Source: Candidatus Accumulibacter meliphilus (GTDB lineage: Bacteria; Pseudomonadota; Gammaproteobacteria; Burkholderiales; Rhodocyclaceae). From it: a DNA stretch of 59,201 bases. Position 1 is the first letter of the stretch; every line of letters starts with the position of its first letter. Location: the NCBI GenBank assembly GCA_003332265.1, contig QPGA01000016.1, forward strand, positions 1 through 59,201, in the 5' to 3' direction. Below are positions 17,602 to 26,089 of the stretch, in pieces. The notes under the pieces are model-generated. The model did not search any database and was not told the origin of the DNA. It saw only the letters and a program-made list of their open reading frames with translations. Position numbers and translations under genes: made by a program.

Positions 17602-18834
17602 TCACGGCCGCAGCAGCTTTTCTCGCAGCCACCTGCCAAGTCGTGACGGGTGGAGGGTGGAACGGACAAGCCGGGTGCTCGGGTGCTTGGGGTCGATTTC
17701 GCACATCAGATCATAGGATTTTTGCGCCAGCTCCTGCTTGCCCTGGGCATGAAAGTAGCGCGCGAGAATACTCTGGAAGCCCAAGACCTCCGACAGGTGG
17801 AAGCGCACACGATCGGGGTAGAGCAGTCTGAGATCGAGTTTGTGCTCGAAGATCTCGGCGATCCTGGCCGTTTCGCCGCGACTCAGGCAGTCCTCGGCCC
17901 AGGCGATGCGGCCGAACAGGTAATCGGGGAAACGCTGCACCGTCTCCTCCCTGACGCGCGCGGCTTCGGCGTGCTCGCCCATGTTGTGGCAAGCGGCGTA
18001 CAGGTAGTTGTACAGCTGGGCAATGTCGGGATACTGCTCGATGAGGACGCGCACCTCGGCCAGCGCTTCCCGTGGTCGGCTCTTCAATACTTTCGGGTAG
18101 AGGGCGTTGATCCGTTCCTGCACCTCGGCGGGCAGTCGGTCGAAGGCGGCGTCGGGGATGGGCTGGTCGGTGATTTCGTAGCTGCACACGGTCAGCGGCC
18201 CTGTCACTTCGCCGCTAAGGCCCGCGTGCTGGGGGTCGCCAGCGGTCAGGAAGTGGAAGCCCTTGGTTCCCAGGCGGCGGGTCAGGGTTTCCAGGATGTG
18301 CCGCGACTGCGCTGGCGTGTCTTCAGGCCCGCTTACGTACAGTGGCTTGTCGTCCTTGCCGTAGGTGTAGCGCTGCGCACACGTGGCGGCGTCGATGTTC
18401 CCGAAGAGGGCGGCGGCACGGGCGTAGTCGGCATGCGGGGCGAAGCCCAGATCGCGGGCGTAGGCGACCGCGCCCTCGATCAGCTTGCGCAGGCAGCCGG
18501 GATCGATCGCTTCGAGGTCGAGGCGCTGCGCGAAGGCCGCCCATTCGTCTGCTGAGAGGATGCCGGAGCGGGCCCTCTTGACGCCCAGGCAGTAGACGTC
18601 CACCACAAACGTGGCCATGGCCACCTGGCCGTCGGGCAGCTTGCGCGCCAGGGCGAGCATGCCGATGCCCTTGGCAAACAGGTTTTTGGTCGCCAGAGCC
18701 GCGTGGATCGGCAGCAGCGGCGCCGGCGGCAGCGGCTGGGCGTTGCGCGGCTGCTGCGGCACAGGCTTGCGGGCGGCGTGGCTTTTGCGCTTCCTGGCGA
18801 GCATTTTCTGCCGGCGTTTTTCGTCGACGGTCAT
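17602..18834 (-). CDS. TPR-repeat protein, function unknown
   Basis: The 410-residue protein has a basic, low-complexity N-terminus (DEKRRQKMLARKRKSHAARK, then Pro/Gln-rich). A conserved-looking core follows: GIGMLALARKLPDGQVAMAT, VVDVYCLGVKRA. The C-terminal half reads as helical TPR-type repeats (REALAEVRVLIEQYPDIAQL, HAEAARVREETVQRFPDYLF, GKQELAQKSYDLMCEIDPKH). No signal peptide. The ATG at 18834 is preferred because residues upstream have no clear coding character. It is divergent in function from, but on the same strand as, the CRISPR operon, 566 bp upstream of it, and there is no evidence that it belongs to it. Confidence 0.75.
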   Translation of the reverse strand: MTVDEKRRQKMLARKRKSHAARKPVPQQPRNAQPLPPAPLLPIHAALATKNLFAKGIGMLALARKLPDGQVAMATFVVDVYCLGVKRARSGILSADEWAAFAQRLDLEAIDPGCLRKLIEGAVAYARDLGFAPHADYARAAALFGNIDAATCAQRYTYGKDDKPLYVSGPEDTPAQSRHILETLTRRLGTKGFHFLTAGDPQHAGLSGEVTGPLTVCSYEITDQPIPDAAFDRLPAEVQERINALYPKVLKSRPREALAEVRVLIEQYPDIAQLYNYLYAACHNMGEHAEAARVREETVQRFPDYLFGRIAWAEDCLSRGETARIAEIFEHKLDLRLLYPDRVRFHLSEVLGFQSILARYFHAQGKQELAQKSYDLMCEIDPKHPSTRLVRSTLHPSRLGRWLREKLLRP

Positions 18835-18929
18835 CGTTTTATCGCTCGCCGGCACGCGTTGCCGGGCAGGCCGGAATGCGCACAGCGCACTGCGCACCGC
18901 CAGTGCGAGGGGCCACCAAGCCTAGTACC

Positions 18930-19622
18930 CTAGTACACGTTGAGCACACGCATGCCGAACTGCTTGCCGCCGAGGTGATCGAGGATGCGGATGCTTGCCT
19001 GGCGCGGGACGAAGCCGCGCGGCATCGGCAGGCTGCCCTGGGCGATTTCGTATTCGCCGACTTTGACGGCAACCGGGTCGAGCGCAATCGTCGTTTCGGT
19101 GCCGCCGGCCGTTTTGCCGGCGATGTGCAATTGCATCACGCCGGCAAATGGGGCGCCTTTCGCCTGGGCCCGTGTGAATACCATGTCATAGCCGAGCTGG
19201 TCTTCGTCGACCTTGAAGCGCGCGGCACGAATCCCGACAATGCCGTCGCGCGGGTCAGACGGCAGCGCGGCGAGCAAAGCCTCGACATGCTCACGCTGCC
19301 TGCCAAGGTCGGCATGGTTGGCAGCGAGTTCGCCAGACATGCGCGTCTGCGTGGCAAGCGCGTCTTCAAGCTGCTTATTGGCCTGCGCCAGTTCGGCGGC
19401 GAGACGCGAACGCTCCTGTTCTGCCGTATCCATGGCCGCGCGCAGCTGACTGGCCTCGGCGGCTGAGAGCCGCGGCGGCAGCAGTTGGTGCTGCGCGTAG
19501 AACAAAGCGCCGGCGCCGATCGCGATGCCGAAAAGCAGCAGCCACAGCCAGTTCGGGATCAGCTTGCGCGAGCGGCGCGATTCATAGCGATCGAAGACAA
19601 CGGGTTTGGATCGTCCGAACAT
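18930..19622 (-). CDS. Membrane-anchored coiled-coil protein (DUF6776-like)
   Basis: The 230-residue protein has a short cytoplasmic N-terminus, one transmembrane segment (IPNWLWLLLFGIAIGAGALF, residues ~22-42), a coiled coil of about 65 residues (AEASQLRAAMDTAEQERSRL onward) and a beta-rich C-terminal domain ending GKQFGMRVLNVY. This architecture matches the DUF6776 family of betaproteobacterial inner-membrane proteins; the family name is from memory and tentative. No enzymatic motif is seen. 95 bp separate it from the TPR gene downstream on the same strand. Confidence 0.7.
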   Translation of the reverse strand: MFGRSKPVVFDRYESRRSRKLIPNWLWLLLFGIAIGAGALFYAQHQLLPPRLSAAEASQLRAAMDTAEQERSRLAAELAQANKQLEDALATQTRMSGELAANHADLGRQREHVEALLAALPSDPRDGIVGIRAARFKVDEDQLGYDMVFTRAQAKGAPFAGVMQLHIAGKTAGGTETTIALDPVAVKVGEYEIAQGSLPMPRGFVPRQASIRILDHLGGKQFGMRVLNVY

Positions 19623-19663
19623 TGATTCTCGAATTCTCGAATTCTTGCAATCTTGCGTAAATA

Positions 19664-19785
19664 TGAAAGTCGCGTCTGCGACTCACGAAGCTCCCTTCTC
19701 CCCTCGTGGGAGAAGGGTTGGGGAAGAGGGGGAAACGGTCATGACTTTCATGATCGGGGGTATCTCGACAAGTCATGACCGTTAA
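19664..19785 (-). repeat. ~120-bp dispersed element, copy 1 (inverted relative to copy 2)
   Basis: Read on the minus strand it is TTAACGGTCATGAC...GTCATGACCGT (a palindrome-bounded ~50-bp head), then a hairpin CCTTCTCCC/GGGAGAAGG and a tail CGTGAGTCG...GCGACTTTCA. Copy 2 at 23099-23219 has the same order on the plus strand. A partial tail copy (TGAAAGTCGCATAGGCGCC) follows at once at 19787. The remaining stretch to 20207 holds MITE copy C and no gene. Confidence 0.7.
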
Positions 19786-20004
19786 TGTGAAAGTCGCATA
19801 GGCGCCTCAGGAAACTCCTGTCTCCCCTTGCGCCAGCAGGGCCAGGGCGCGCACCACGGTGCCCCGCAGACCCTGCCGATGAACCCGCTATCGATCGCTT
19901 CCCGGGCCTCGAAGGACTTGAAATCCAACAAAACCGACGAGAGTGTATGAGCTTCGACCAAGAGGCGTCAATCTCTCGGATGTGTAAAGTGGCCGCGGCG
20001 GATG

Positions 20005-20107
20005 ATCCAGAGGTTTGGCTTTTTGCGTTGTCACCATGCCCATGCGGCGGGAAATGGTGAGAGGATGGAACTGGATTGCCACGTCGGCTGCGCCTCCTCG
20101 CAATGAC
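20005..20107. mobile_element. MITE-like element, copy C (left end lost)
   Basis: It carries the core ATCCAGAGGTTTGGCT and the full right end (GGATTGCCACGTCGGC to CCTCGCAATGAC) of the elements at 1792 and 17257 but lacks the outer ~30 bp of the left inverted repeat. It ends 100 bp before the arginase gene. Confidence 0.65.
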
Positions 20108-20207
20108 CTGCGGGCTGGTGTGGCCGCGCATACGACCCGCTTGCGCTCGTCGTGGCGGGTTTCGGCCGATTTCATTGATGACGAACACCAAAACTGCCAG
20201 GGCTGCC

Positions 20208-21131
20208 ATGACCATTCTTCCCGTTAGCATCATCGGCGTGCCCACCGACGTCGGCGCCGGAACGCCGGGAGCCCGCATGGGGCCGGAAGCCTTGCGCGTT
20301 GCCGGCATCGTCGCGGCCATCGCCCACTTTGGTGTCGAGGTCAGGGACTGCGGCAACCTGGGCGGCCCAGGCAATCCCGATCTGCTGGCGGTCGATGGCT
20401 TCCGCCACATGCAGGAAGTCGTGGCCTGGAACCGCAGCGTGCACGCTGCGGTGTACGCCGAGCTGCAGGACGGGCGCCTGCCGATCATGCTCGGCGGCGA
20501 CCACTGTCTGGCCATCGGTTCGATCAGCGCCGTTGCCCGGCACTGCCGCGCGAGTGGACGCCGGCTGCGTGTGCTGTGGTTCGACGCGCACGCGGATTTC
20601 AACACCGCCATCATGACTCCCAGTGGCAACATCCACGGCATGCCGGGCGCTTTCCTGTGTGGCTATGGTCCATCGCCACTGACCGAAATCGGTGGCCATG
20701 TGCCGGCCCTGTTGCCGCAGGACATTCGCCAGATCGGCATTCGTAGTGTGGATGACGGTGAAAAGCGCTTCCTGGCTGAAATCGGGATCGAGGTCTTCGA
20801 CATGCGCTATGTCGACGAGGTCGGCATGCGCGAAACGATGGAGCAGGCGCTCGCGGGCGTCGGTTCGGAAACGCACCTGCACGTCAGCCTCGACGTCGAT
20901 TTTCTCGACCCTGAAATCGCCCCGGGAGTGGGTACCACGGTACGCGGTGGTCCGACTTATCGTGAGGCGCAGCTGTGCATGGAAATGATTGCCGATACCG
21001 GGCGGCTTCGCTCGCTCGATATTGTTGAACTCAACCCGGCGCTCGATCTGCGCAACATGACCGCAGAACTGGCGGTGGATCTGGTCGAGAGCCTGTTTGG
21101 CAAGAGCACCCTGATGCGCCTGCACCGGTAG
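20208..21131 (+). CDS. rocF: Arginase (ureohydrolase family)
   Basis: Arginase hydrolyses L-arginine to ornithine and urea at a binuclear Mn site. The 307-residue protein starts TILPVSIIGVPTDVGAGTPG and has all metal-binding motifs: GGDHC, DAHADFN and SLDVDFLDP, plus NIHGMPGAF that reads the substrate alpha-amino group in arginases. That last motif favours arginase over agmatinase. The ATG at 20208 is chosen because family homology begins there; the ribosome-binding site is weak (CAGGG), and an upstream in-frame ATG at 20178 cannot be excluded. No urease or ornithine genes lie nearby, so it appears to be a single-gene unit. Confidence 0.88.
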   Translation: MTILPVSIIGVPTDVGAGTPGARMGPEALRVAGIVAAIAHFGVEVRDCGNLGGPGNPDLLAVDGFRHMQEVVAWNRSVHAAVYAELQDGRLPIMLGGDHCLAIGSISAVARHCRASGRRLRVLWFDAHADFNTAIMTPSGNIHGMPGAFLCGYGPSPLTEIGGHVPALLPQDIRQIGIRSVDDGEKRFLAEIGIEVFDMRYVDEVGMRETMEQALAGVGSETHLHVSLDVDFLDPEIAPGVGTTVRGGPTYREAQLCMEMIADTGRLRSLDIVELNPALDLRNMTAELAVDLVESLFGKSTLMRLHR

Positions 21132-21378
21132 CCAGGGGCGGGAGGAGGGCGTTGCCGGCGGGAATCGGTCGAGCGGGGGCGGTGTTGCGCTCGGCTGGCG
21201 CGGCCCGGCTTGCCCGGATTTGGCGTATGCTCGTCGCTCATGGCCTCTTGGACAGCCGGCTTCTGCCGAAAAATCAAGGCCATGTTTGGAACCGTTTTGC
21301 GCAGAGTCGCCGTGCCGGGCACGCTGGCGCGGGTCGCCTGCCTTGACAATGGTGCTTGCACTGCAAAGGAGAGGACCG

Positions 21379-21993
21379 ATGAATACGAAGACCAGATCTC
21401 GAAATCCAGTTGCTCGGGCGATGCTTTCGGCCGGCCTGATGGCGGCGACCCTCGGCAGCCCCCTGCTTGCCACGGCGGCCTGCAGTCCCTGTGCGGCGAG
21501 GAATCGCAGTGGCCGGGTGAGCAATCCATGCGCTGCGAAGAATCCCTGCGCTGCGAAGAACCCGTGTGCTGCGAAAAATCCCTGCGCTGCCAAGGAGCTG
21601 ACTCGTCCCGCCAATTACCGGCCCTACGTGGGCGACCAGGGCGAGCTGATCAAGCTTGGCGAAGCCCTGTTCAAGGACAGCAAGCTGTCTACCAATGGCA
21701 TGTCGTGCAATACCTGCCATCAGAACTACGGCGCTTTTCAGCCTTCCTTCGCGCAGCCTTATCCGCACGTCGTGCAAATGGCGAAGAGCGCCGGGATGAG
21801 CCAGGTGCACCTCGACGAGTTCGTCCAGTTCTGCGTTGTCAACCCGCTCGCGGCGAAGCCCCTGCCCTGGGAATCGAAAGAGCTGGCTGCGCTGACGGCC
21901 TATGTGGCGGATCTCCAGAAGGGCTATCGGCCGCCTGCCACGAAAGCCAATCCCTGCGCGGCGAAGAACCCCGGCGCCGCTGCCAGCTATTGA
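21379..21993 (+). CDS. Secreted mono-heme c-type cytochrome with NPCAAK repeats
   Basis: A signal peptide (LSAGLMAATLGSPLLATAA) precedes a mature region that contains five or so NPCAAK-type hexapeptides, encoded by 18-bp tandem units at about 21523-21594, with another NPCAAK near the C-terminus. The cytochrome domain begins YRPYVGDQGELIKLGEALFK and carries one heme site, CNTCH, with a likely Met distal ligand later (VVQMAKSAGMSQ). The 204-residue product should be periplasmic and transfer electrons. A clear AAAGGAG site precedes the ATG at 21379. The Cys-rich repeats could bind metal; this is inference. It stands alone, 55 bp upstream of the DUF6969-like gene. Confidence 0.8.
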   Translation: MNTKTRSRNPVARAMLSAGLMAATLGSPLLATAACSPCAARNRSGRVSNPCAAKNPCAAKNPCAAKNPCAAKELTRPANYRPYVGDQGELIKLGEALFKDSKLSTNGMSCNTCHQNYGAFQPSFAQPYPHVVQMAKSAGMSQVHLDEFVQFCVVNPLAAKPLPWESKELAALTAYVADLQKGYRPPATKANPCAAKNPGAAASY

Positions 21994-22047
21994 ACGGCCG
22001 GCCTCCGTGAGCTTCTTTCACCGCAGTTTACTCTGCAGCTTGCCGAC

Positions 22048-22761
22048 ATGAAGCTTTCCCCCAGCCTGGACAGTCTGAGTCCTCAGCGCCGCGCCTCGAT
22101 GCTCGCTGCCGCCCGCGAGATTCGCGAGTGTTACCGCGTTCTCGAAAAGGCGGGCATCAATCTCGTTGGCGAGGTCCTGCGCGGGCAGGGCGAGTTCGTT
22201 GAACTCGAACACTATCCCCGTGACGACGTTTTCGATAGCCAAACGCACGCGCAGTACTACTACCATACGCATCGCGACGGCGAGCTCGAGCATGGCCATT
22301 TCCATCTCTTCCTTCGCGCTGGTGGCATGCCGCCGGGCTGTCGTCCGCTTGACTACCCGCAAGCCAGCGATGCCTGGCCGGCGGGCGACGAAGCGCTTGG
22401 CCACCTGGTGGCGATTTCCATGGACGGCTGGGGTTTCCCGATCGGTCTTTTCTGCACCAATCGCTGGGTGACCGCGGAAACGTGGTATCCGGCCGAGCAG
22501 ATGATCGCCATGCTCGACCGCTTCGCCATCGACCATGCCTTCCCCAACTGGGCAGTGAATCGCTGGCTGACGGCGATGCTGCGGCTCTACCGTCCGCAGG
22601 TCGAGTTGCTGATTCGGCAGCGCGACGAGGTAGTCGCCGCGTGGCAGGACAGGCAGCCGGGCGCGGACGTTTTCGAGGACCGGAAGCTGGAGATTACCGG
22701 CTACCTGCCGATCGATGTCGAGGCACTGACCCTGGCGCTGGAAGCGGCGGCTGGGGAATGA
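22048..22761 (+). CDS. Conserved hypothetical protein (DUF6969-like)
   Basis: The 237-residue soluble protein has a His-rich core: QYYYHTHRDGELEHGHFHLF, followed by DEALGHLVAISMDGWGFPIG and CTNRWVTAETWYPAEQM. These clustered His/Glu/Asp residues suggest a metal site, but no characterised enzyme is recognised; DUF6969 is a tentative family name. There is no signal peptide. It follows the cytochrome gene by 55 bp on the same strand and could be co-transcribed. Start at 22048 is the first ATG and is followed at once by coding-like sequence. Confidence 0.7.
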   Translation: MKLSPSLDSLSPQRRASMLAAAREIRECYRVLEKAGINLVGEVLRGQGEFVELEHYPRDDVFDSQTHAQYYYHTHRDGELEHGHFHLFLRAGGMPPGCRPLDYPQASDAWPAGDEALGHLVAISMDGWGFPIGLFCTNRWVTAETWYPAEQMIAMLDRFAIDHAFPNWAVNRWLTAMLRLYRPQVELLIRQRDEVVAAWQDRQPGADVFEDRKLEITGYLPIDVEALTLALEAAAGE

Positions 22762-23244
22762 AATCCGGCGCGCACTTCAGCGCCCTGCACAGGGCCGCAG
22801 CCGCTCGACTGGATTCAGTTGTAAGAAGTGAAGATCTCACGCGACTGTTACAAGTATCCCGGCCATGGCTTGCATTGAGGCATTTTTTGCACCGCTCGGC
22901 AATCGGGCGCTTGCTGAGTGGCGAGCATTTTCGCCGCTGAGTCGGCGAGCGTGATCGTCGCTGGAGCGAGCCGGCAACGGGTGAAATAACGGATAATCGC
23001 AAGTTTTCCGGGGGAGGTCGGCCGCCTTGCTGCCTGCGCTTCTCCTGAGTTGAAGGCTTTCCAATGGCCTCGCGTGCGAGTACGCGAGGCCTGACAACCA
23101 ACGGTCATGACATGTCGAAACACCCCTGATGATGAAAGCCATGACCGTTCCCCTCTTCCCCTGACCCTTCTCCCGCGAGGGGAGAAGGGAGTTTCGTGAG
23201 TCGCTTGCGCGACTTTCACATTAACGCTGCTTCGGAGAACATAG
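22762..23244. other. Intergenic region with hairpin and dispersed element
   Basis: No gene is supported. A perfect 10-bp hairpin, GGCCTCGCGT/ACGCGAGGCC, sits at 23066-23091 and the dispersed element copy 2 follows at 23099. The rest shows no clear structure. Confidence 0.6.
23099..23219 (+). repeat. ~120-bp dispersed element, copy 2
   Basis: Begins ACGGTCATGACATGTCG, returns GCCATGACCGT, then a CCTTCTCCC/GGGAGAAGG hairpin and a CGTGAGTCGC...GCGACTTTCA tail. It is the inverted partner of 19664-19785; the two enclose the arginase-cytochrome-DUF6969 block. A third, head-only copy lies at 58885-58933. Confidence 0.7.
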
Positions 23245-23442
23245 ATGTTGACTTGCCGGGAGGTCACCCAATTGCTGTCCGAAGGGCAGGAGCGCCAGTT
23301 GACGGTCGGCGAAGGCCTGCGCCTGCGGGTGCATCTGGTGATGTGCCAGGGTTGCGCCAATTTCAAGAAGCAGATGAGCTTCCTGCATGAGGCCTGCCGT
23401 CGCTTCGTCGTCGAGCCGGCAAGCAAAGAGCGTGGCGAGTAG
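23245..23442 (+). CDS. Small zf-HC2-type (anti-sigma-like zinc finger) protein
   Basis: The 65-residue protein starts MLTCREVTQLLSEGQERQL and carries the HxxxCxxC zinc motif HLVMCQGCANFKKQM typical of zf-HC2 anti-sigma domains. It has no transmembrane tail, and no sigma factor gene is adjacent, so the partner is unknown. A GGAG site lies 7 bases before the ATG at 23245. The gene begins only 25 bp after the dispersed element. Confidence 0.75.
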   Translation: MLTCREVTQLLSEGQERQLTVGEGLRLRVHLVMCQGCANFKKQMSFLHEACRRFVVEPASKERGE

Positions 23443-23492
23443 TTTCCGACGGCGCTGCCGCTCTTGGCGTGATGAGTGATGAGCGATGAGCG

Positions 23493-24209
23493 ATGAGTGA
23501 CGGTTGCGCCGGGCGCCCGCCCTTGCTGTCGCTGATTCTGCCGGTGCTCAACGAAGCGACGACGGTCGTGGCGCAATTGGCGAAGCTGCAGGCGCTGCGT
23601 GCCTGCGGTGCCGAGCTGCTGGTGGTCGATGGTGGCAGCAACGATGGCACGGCGGCGCTGGCGGCGGCCGGCGCCGACCGGCTGCTCGACGCGCCGCGCG
23701 GGCGAGCGCTGCAGATGAACGTCGGTGCGCGGGCCAGTCGCGGCGAAGTGCTGCTTTTCGTGCATGCCGATACGACGCTACCGCCTGACGCCGACGCGCT
23801 GATTGGCGCGGCGATTGCCGGCGGCGCGGTGTGGGGGCGCTTCGACGTTTCTATCGACGGCCGCCATCCCCTGCTGCCGCTCGTCGCGGCGATGATGAAC
23901 TGGCGCTCACGCTGGACCGGGATCGCCACCGGCGATCAGGCGATGTTCGTGCGCCGCGATGCTTTCCTGGCGGTTGGCGCTTTTCCGGAAGTCGCGTTGA
24001 TGGAGGACATCGCGCTTTCCAGGCGGCTCAAAGCTGTCGCGCGACCGGCGTGTTTGCGCGCCCGCGTGCGTACCTCGGGGCGGCGCTGGGAGAAGCATGG
24101 CGTGCTGCGCACCATCGTCCTGATGTGGCGCTTGCGGGCGAGCTATTTTTTTGGCGCCGACCCGCAGCAGCTGGCCGTTCGCTATGGCTATTCTCCGCGC
24201 CAGCCCTGA
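23493..24209 (+). CDS. TIGR04283-type family 2 glycosyltransferase (arsenosugar-type)
   Basis: The 238-residue GT-A enzyme has LSLILPVLNEATTVVAQLAK, the nucleotide-sugar site LLVVDGGSNDGT, the DXD-like VHADTTLPPDA and MEDIALSRRLK. This matches the TIGR04283 'arsenosugar biosynthesis / selenodomain-associated transferase 2' family. It overlaps the next gene, of the partner TIGR04282 family, by 26 bp, so the two form an operon. The radical-SAM partner often found with them is not in the window. The start region is unusual: four ATG codons at 23472, 23479, 23486 and 23493 lie in 7-bp tandem repeats, and only the last opens the long frame. Confidence 0.85.
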   Translation: MSDGCAGRPPLLSLILPVLNEATTVVAQLAKLQALRACGAELLVVDGGSNDGTAALAAAGADRLLDAPRGRALQMNVGARASRGEVLLFVHADTTLPPDADALIGAAIAGGAVWGRFDVSIDGRHPLLPLVAAMMNWRSRWTGIATGDQAMFVRRDAFLAVGAFPEVALMEDIALSRRLKAVARPACLRARVRTSGRRWEKHGVLRTIVLMWRLRASYFFGADPQQLAVRYGYSPRQP

Positions 24210-24861
24210 GCTGCCGGCGCTGGCCGTTTTTGCGCGTGCGCCGCAGGCCGGCGCCGCCAAGACGCGGCTGATTCCAGCCCTCGGCGCCGCCGGTGCGGCA
24301 CGCTTGCAGCGCCGGTTGACGTTGCGCGCGCTGGCGGTGGCCAGGCGCGCGGCCTTGGGCGACGTTAGCCTGTGGGTCGCACCGGACGGCCAGCACCGTT
24401 TTTTTCGGGCGCTTCGTCGGTGTTGTGGAATCGAGTGTCGCGAGCAATCCGGCGACGACCTCGGCGCCCGCATGGCGGCGGCTTTTGCCGCCCACGCCGC
24501 GCCGCTGTTATTGATCGGAACAGACTGTCCGGCACTGCAGTCGGAGCATCTCGCGGCGGCGGCCAGGGCGCTGAGCGACGGGCAGCCGGGCCGCAATGAT
24601 GCGGTCTTCATTCCGGCCGAAGACGGCGGCTACGTGCTGCTTGGCTTGCGTTGCCCGCAGCCCGGCCTCTTCGAAGGCGTCGATTGGGGCAGCGAACGGG
24701 TCATGGCCCAGACGCGGCAGCGCCTGTTGGCGCTGGGCCTGCGCTGGTGCGAGCTGCCGGCTCTCTGGGACGTCGATCGGCCCGCCGATCTGACACGGCT
24801 GGCGACGCTTCCAGGTTTCGGGGCGAACAAGGCTGATAGGGCTGACACGGCTCACCGCTGA
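24184..24861 (+). CDS. TIGR04282-type glycosyltransferase (arsenosugar-type)
   Basis: The 225-residue protein begins LPALAVFARAPQAGAAKTRL and contains LLIGTDCPALQSEHL, VFIPAEDGGYVLLGL and LFEGVDWGSERVMAQTRQRL, the hallmarks of TIGR04282 (DUF2064) nucleotidyl/glycosyltransferases. It acts in the cytoplasm, probably in the same pathway as the overlapping TIGR04283 gene; the actual substrate is not known from sequence. The start at 24184 overlaps the upstream gene; the alternative ATG at 24151 adds 11 residues without family match. Confidence 0.85.
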   Translation: MAILRASPELPALAVFARAPQAGAAKTRLIPALGAAGAARLQRRLTLRALAVARRAALGDVSLWVAPDGQHRFFRALRRCCGIECREQSGDDLGARMAAAFAAHAAPLLLIGTDCPALQSEHLAAAARALSDGQPGRNDAVFIPAEDGGYVLLGLRCPQPGLFEGVDWGSERVMAQTRQRLLALGLRWCELPALWDVDRPADLTRLATLPGFGANKADRADTAHR

Positions 24862-24938
24862 CGCTGACGCCGGCTGACGCCAGGCGCCAGCAACAACAGT
24901 TGCCTGCAGTTGCTGGCGCTCGGGCGTCAGACCACCCG

Positions 24939-25919
24939 CTATTGCACCTGTTGAATACCGGCCAGTAGCCAGCCGGCCTTGCCTTGCCGTGGCTTGACGA
25001 GATGCCATACCTCGTCGATGGGCTCGGCGGCTGCGTCCTGGTCTTCCCGGATCAGACCGGAGAAACGGACGCTGACCACGTAGCGGTTGGCCTCTTCTGC
25101 GACGTCGAGCACGTCGGCTTCGATGGTCACCACGTCGGTTTCCTGCGCTGCGTCGCCGCGCTCGGCGATGTTCATGCTGATCTCGGCAAACATCTCGGGA
25201 GTGGTGAACTCGCGGATGTCGTCGAGGTTGGCGGCATCATTGGCGGCCTGCAGTCGAATGAAGCTGACTTTGGCGTTGCGCACGAAGCCGGCGGCGTCGA
25301 AGTCGAGCGGGATGTTGCCGCTGCTCGCGCCGGGCGCTTCGGCTGCCGCTGGCGAAGCGGAAGCTGCGCCAGACAGCGCCGACGCCACAGGCGCAGCCGG
25401 GGCGGCAGAGCTGCCGGAAAAGGATGCGTCGGTCGGCGTGGACGGCAGCAGCGGCGAATCACTGCGGCCGCGATTCGTCGCCGCGCTGGCGGGGCCGGTC
25501 GCGGCGTATTGCAGGCCGCCCGGAGCACCAATGCCGGCCTGTCGGGCGGCGGCGCGGCGACGCATGATGAAGCCGATGACCAGTACCGCGGCCATCACCA
25601 GCAGGCCGATCATCAGCATCGAGGCCATTTCCTCGCCGAAGCCGAGGTGCGAAGCCAGGGCCGCCAGTCCGAGGCCGGCGGCGAGACCGGCGAGCGGACC
25701 CATCCACGAACGCTTGGGCTGCGCTTGCGGCGCAGCCGCCGCTGCCGGCGCCTTGGCAGCGCCCGGTGCTGCGTCGGCAGACTTGTTCGTGCTCATCGAG
25801 TCGCGCTGCATGCCCGAGGATTTGCCGGCGCCGAAGCGCTTGCCAGCGGCGTCTGCATCGCCGACAGTCAATGTCAAGCCGAGAGCCAGAATGGCTGCCA
25901 GCAAGGAGAAGGTTTTCAT
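24939..25919 (-). CDS. Tim44-like domain membrane protein
   Basis: The 326-residue protein has a signal peptide or anchor (KTFSLLAAILALGLTLTVGD), a low-complexity Ala/Ser/Lys spacer, two close transmembrane segments (WMGPLAGLAAGLGLAALASH and MLMIGLLVMAAVLVIGFIM) followed by basic MRRRAAARQ, an Ala/Ser/Pro linker, and a C-terminal Tim44-like domain (FDAAGFVRNAKVSFIRLQAA, LDDIREFTTPEMFAEI, VSVRFSGLIRED, WHLVKPR). Bacterial relatives are inner-membrane proteins of unknown role. The start at 25919 follows an AGAGGACG site. Its end faces the glycosyltransferase operon, 77 bp away. Confidence 0.85.
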   Translation of the reverse strand: MKTFSLLAAILALGLTLTVGDADAAGKRFGAGKSSGMQRDSMSTNKSADAAPGAAKAPAAAAAPQAQPKRSWMGPLAGLAAGLGLAALASHLGFGEEMASMLMIGLLVMAAVLVIGFIMRRRAAARQAGIGAPGGLQYAATGPASAATNRGRSDSPLLPSTPTDASFSGSSAAPAAPVASALSGAASASPAAAEAPGASSGNIPLDFDAAGFVRNAKVSFIRLQAANDAANLDDIREFTTPEMFAEISMNIAERGDAAQETDVVTIEADVLDVAEEANRYVVSVRFSGLIREDQDAAAEPIDEVWHLVKPRQGKAGWLLAGIQQVQ

Positions 25920-26089
25920 GGTCGTCCTCTGAAGTCCCGATTGAAGAGGGGCCAGCATAGACCGACGAAATTCTGCAGAAAAGCAGAAATATTTACAAAG
26001 ATACATCGAAAATTCCGAAGTGTTCGCGCGCCCGGCCGTGTTTGCCGACGCCGCCCGGCGAGGGAGCAGTGCCCGCTTGTTGGCGAGGC

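Noticed and set aside
17602-19622. TPR and DUF6776-like genes as part of the CRISPR operon
   Set aside because: They are on the same strand but separated by a 566-bp gap with a MITE, and nothing in them suggests a CRISPR role.
23245-23442. A sigma/anti-sigma pair
   Set aside because: Only the zinc-finger protein is present; no sigma factor gene lies within several kilobases.
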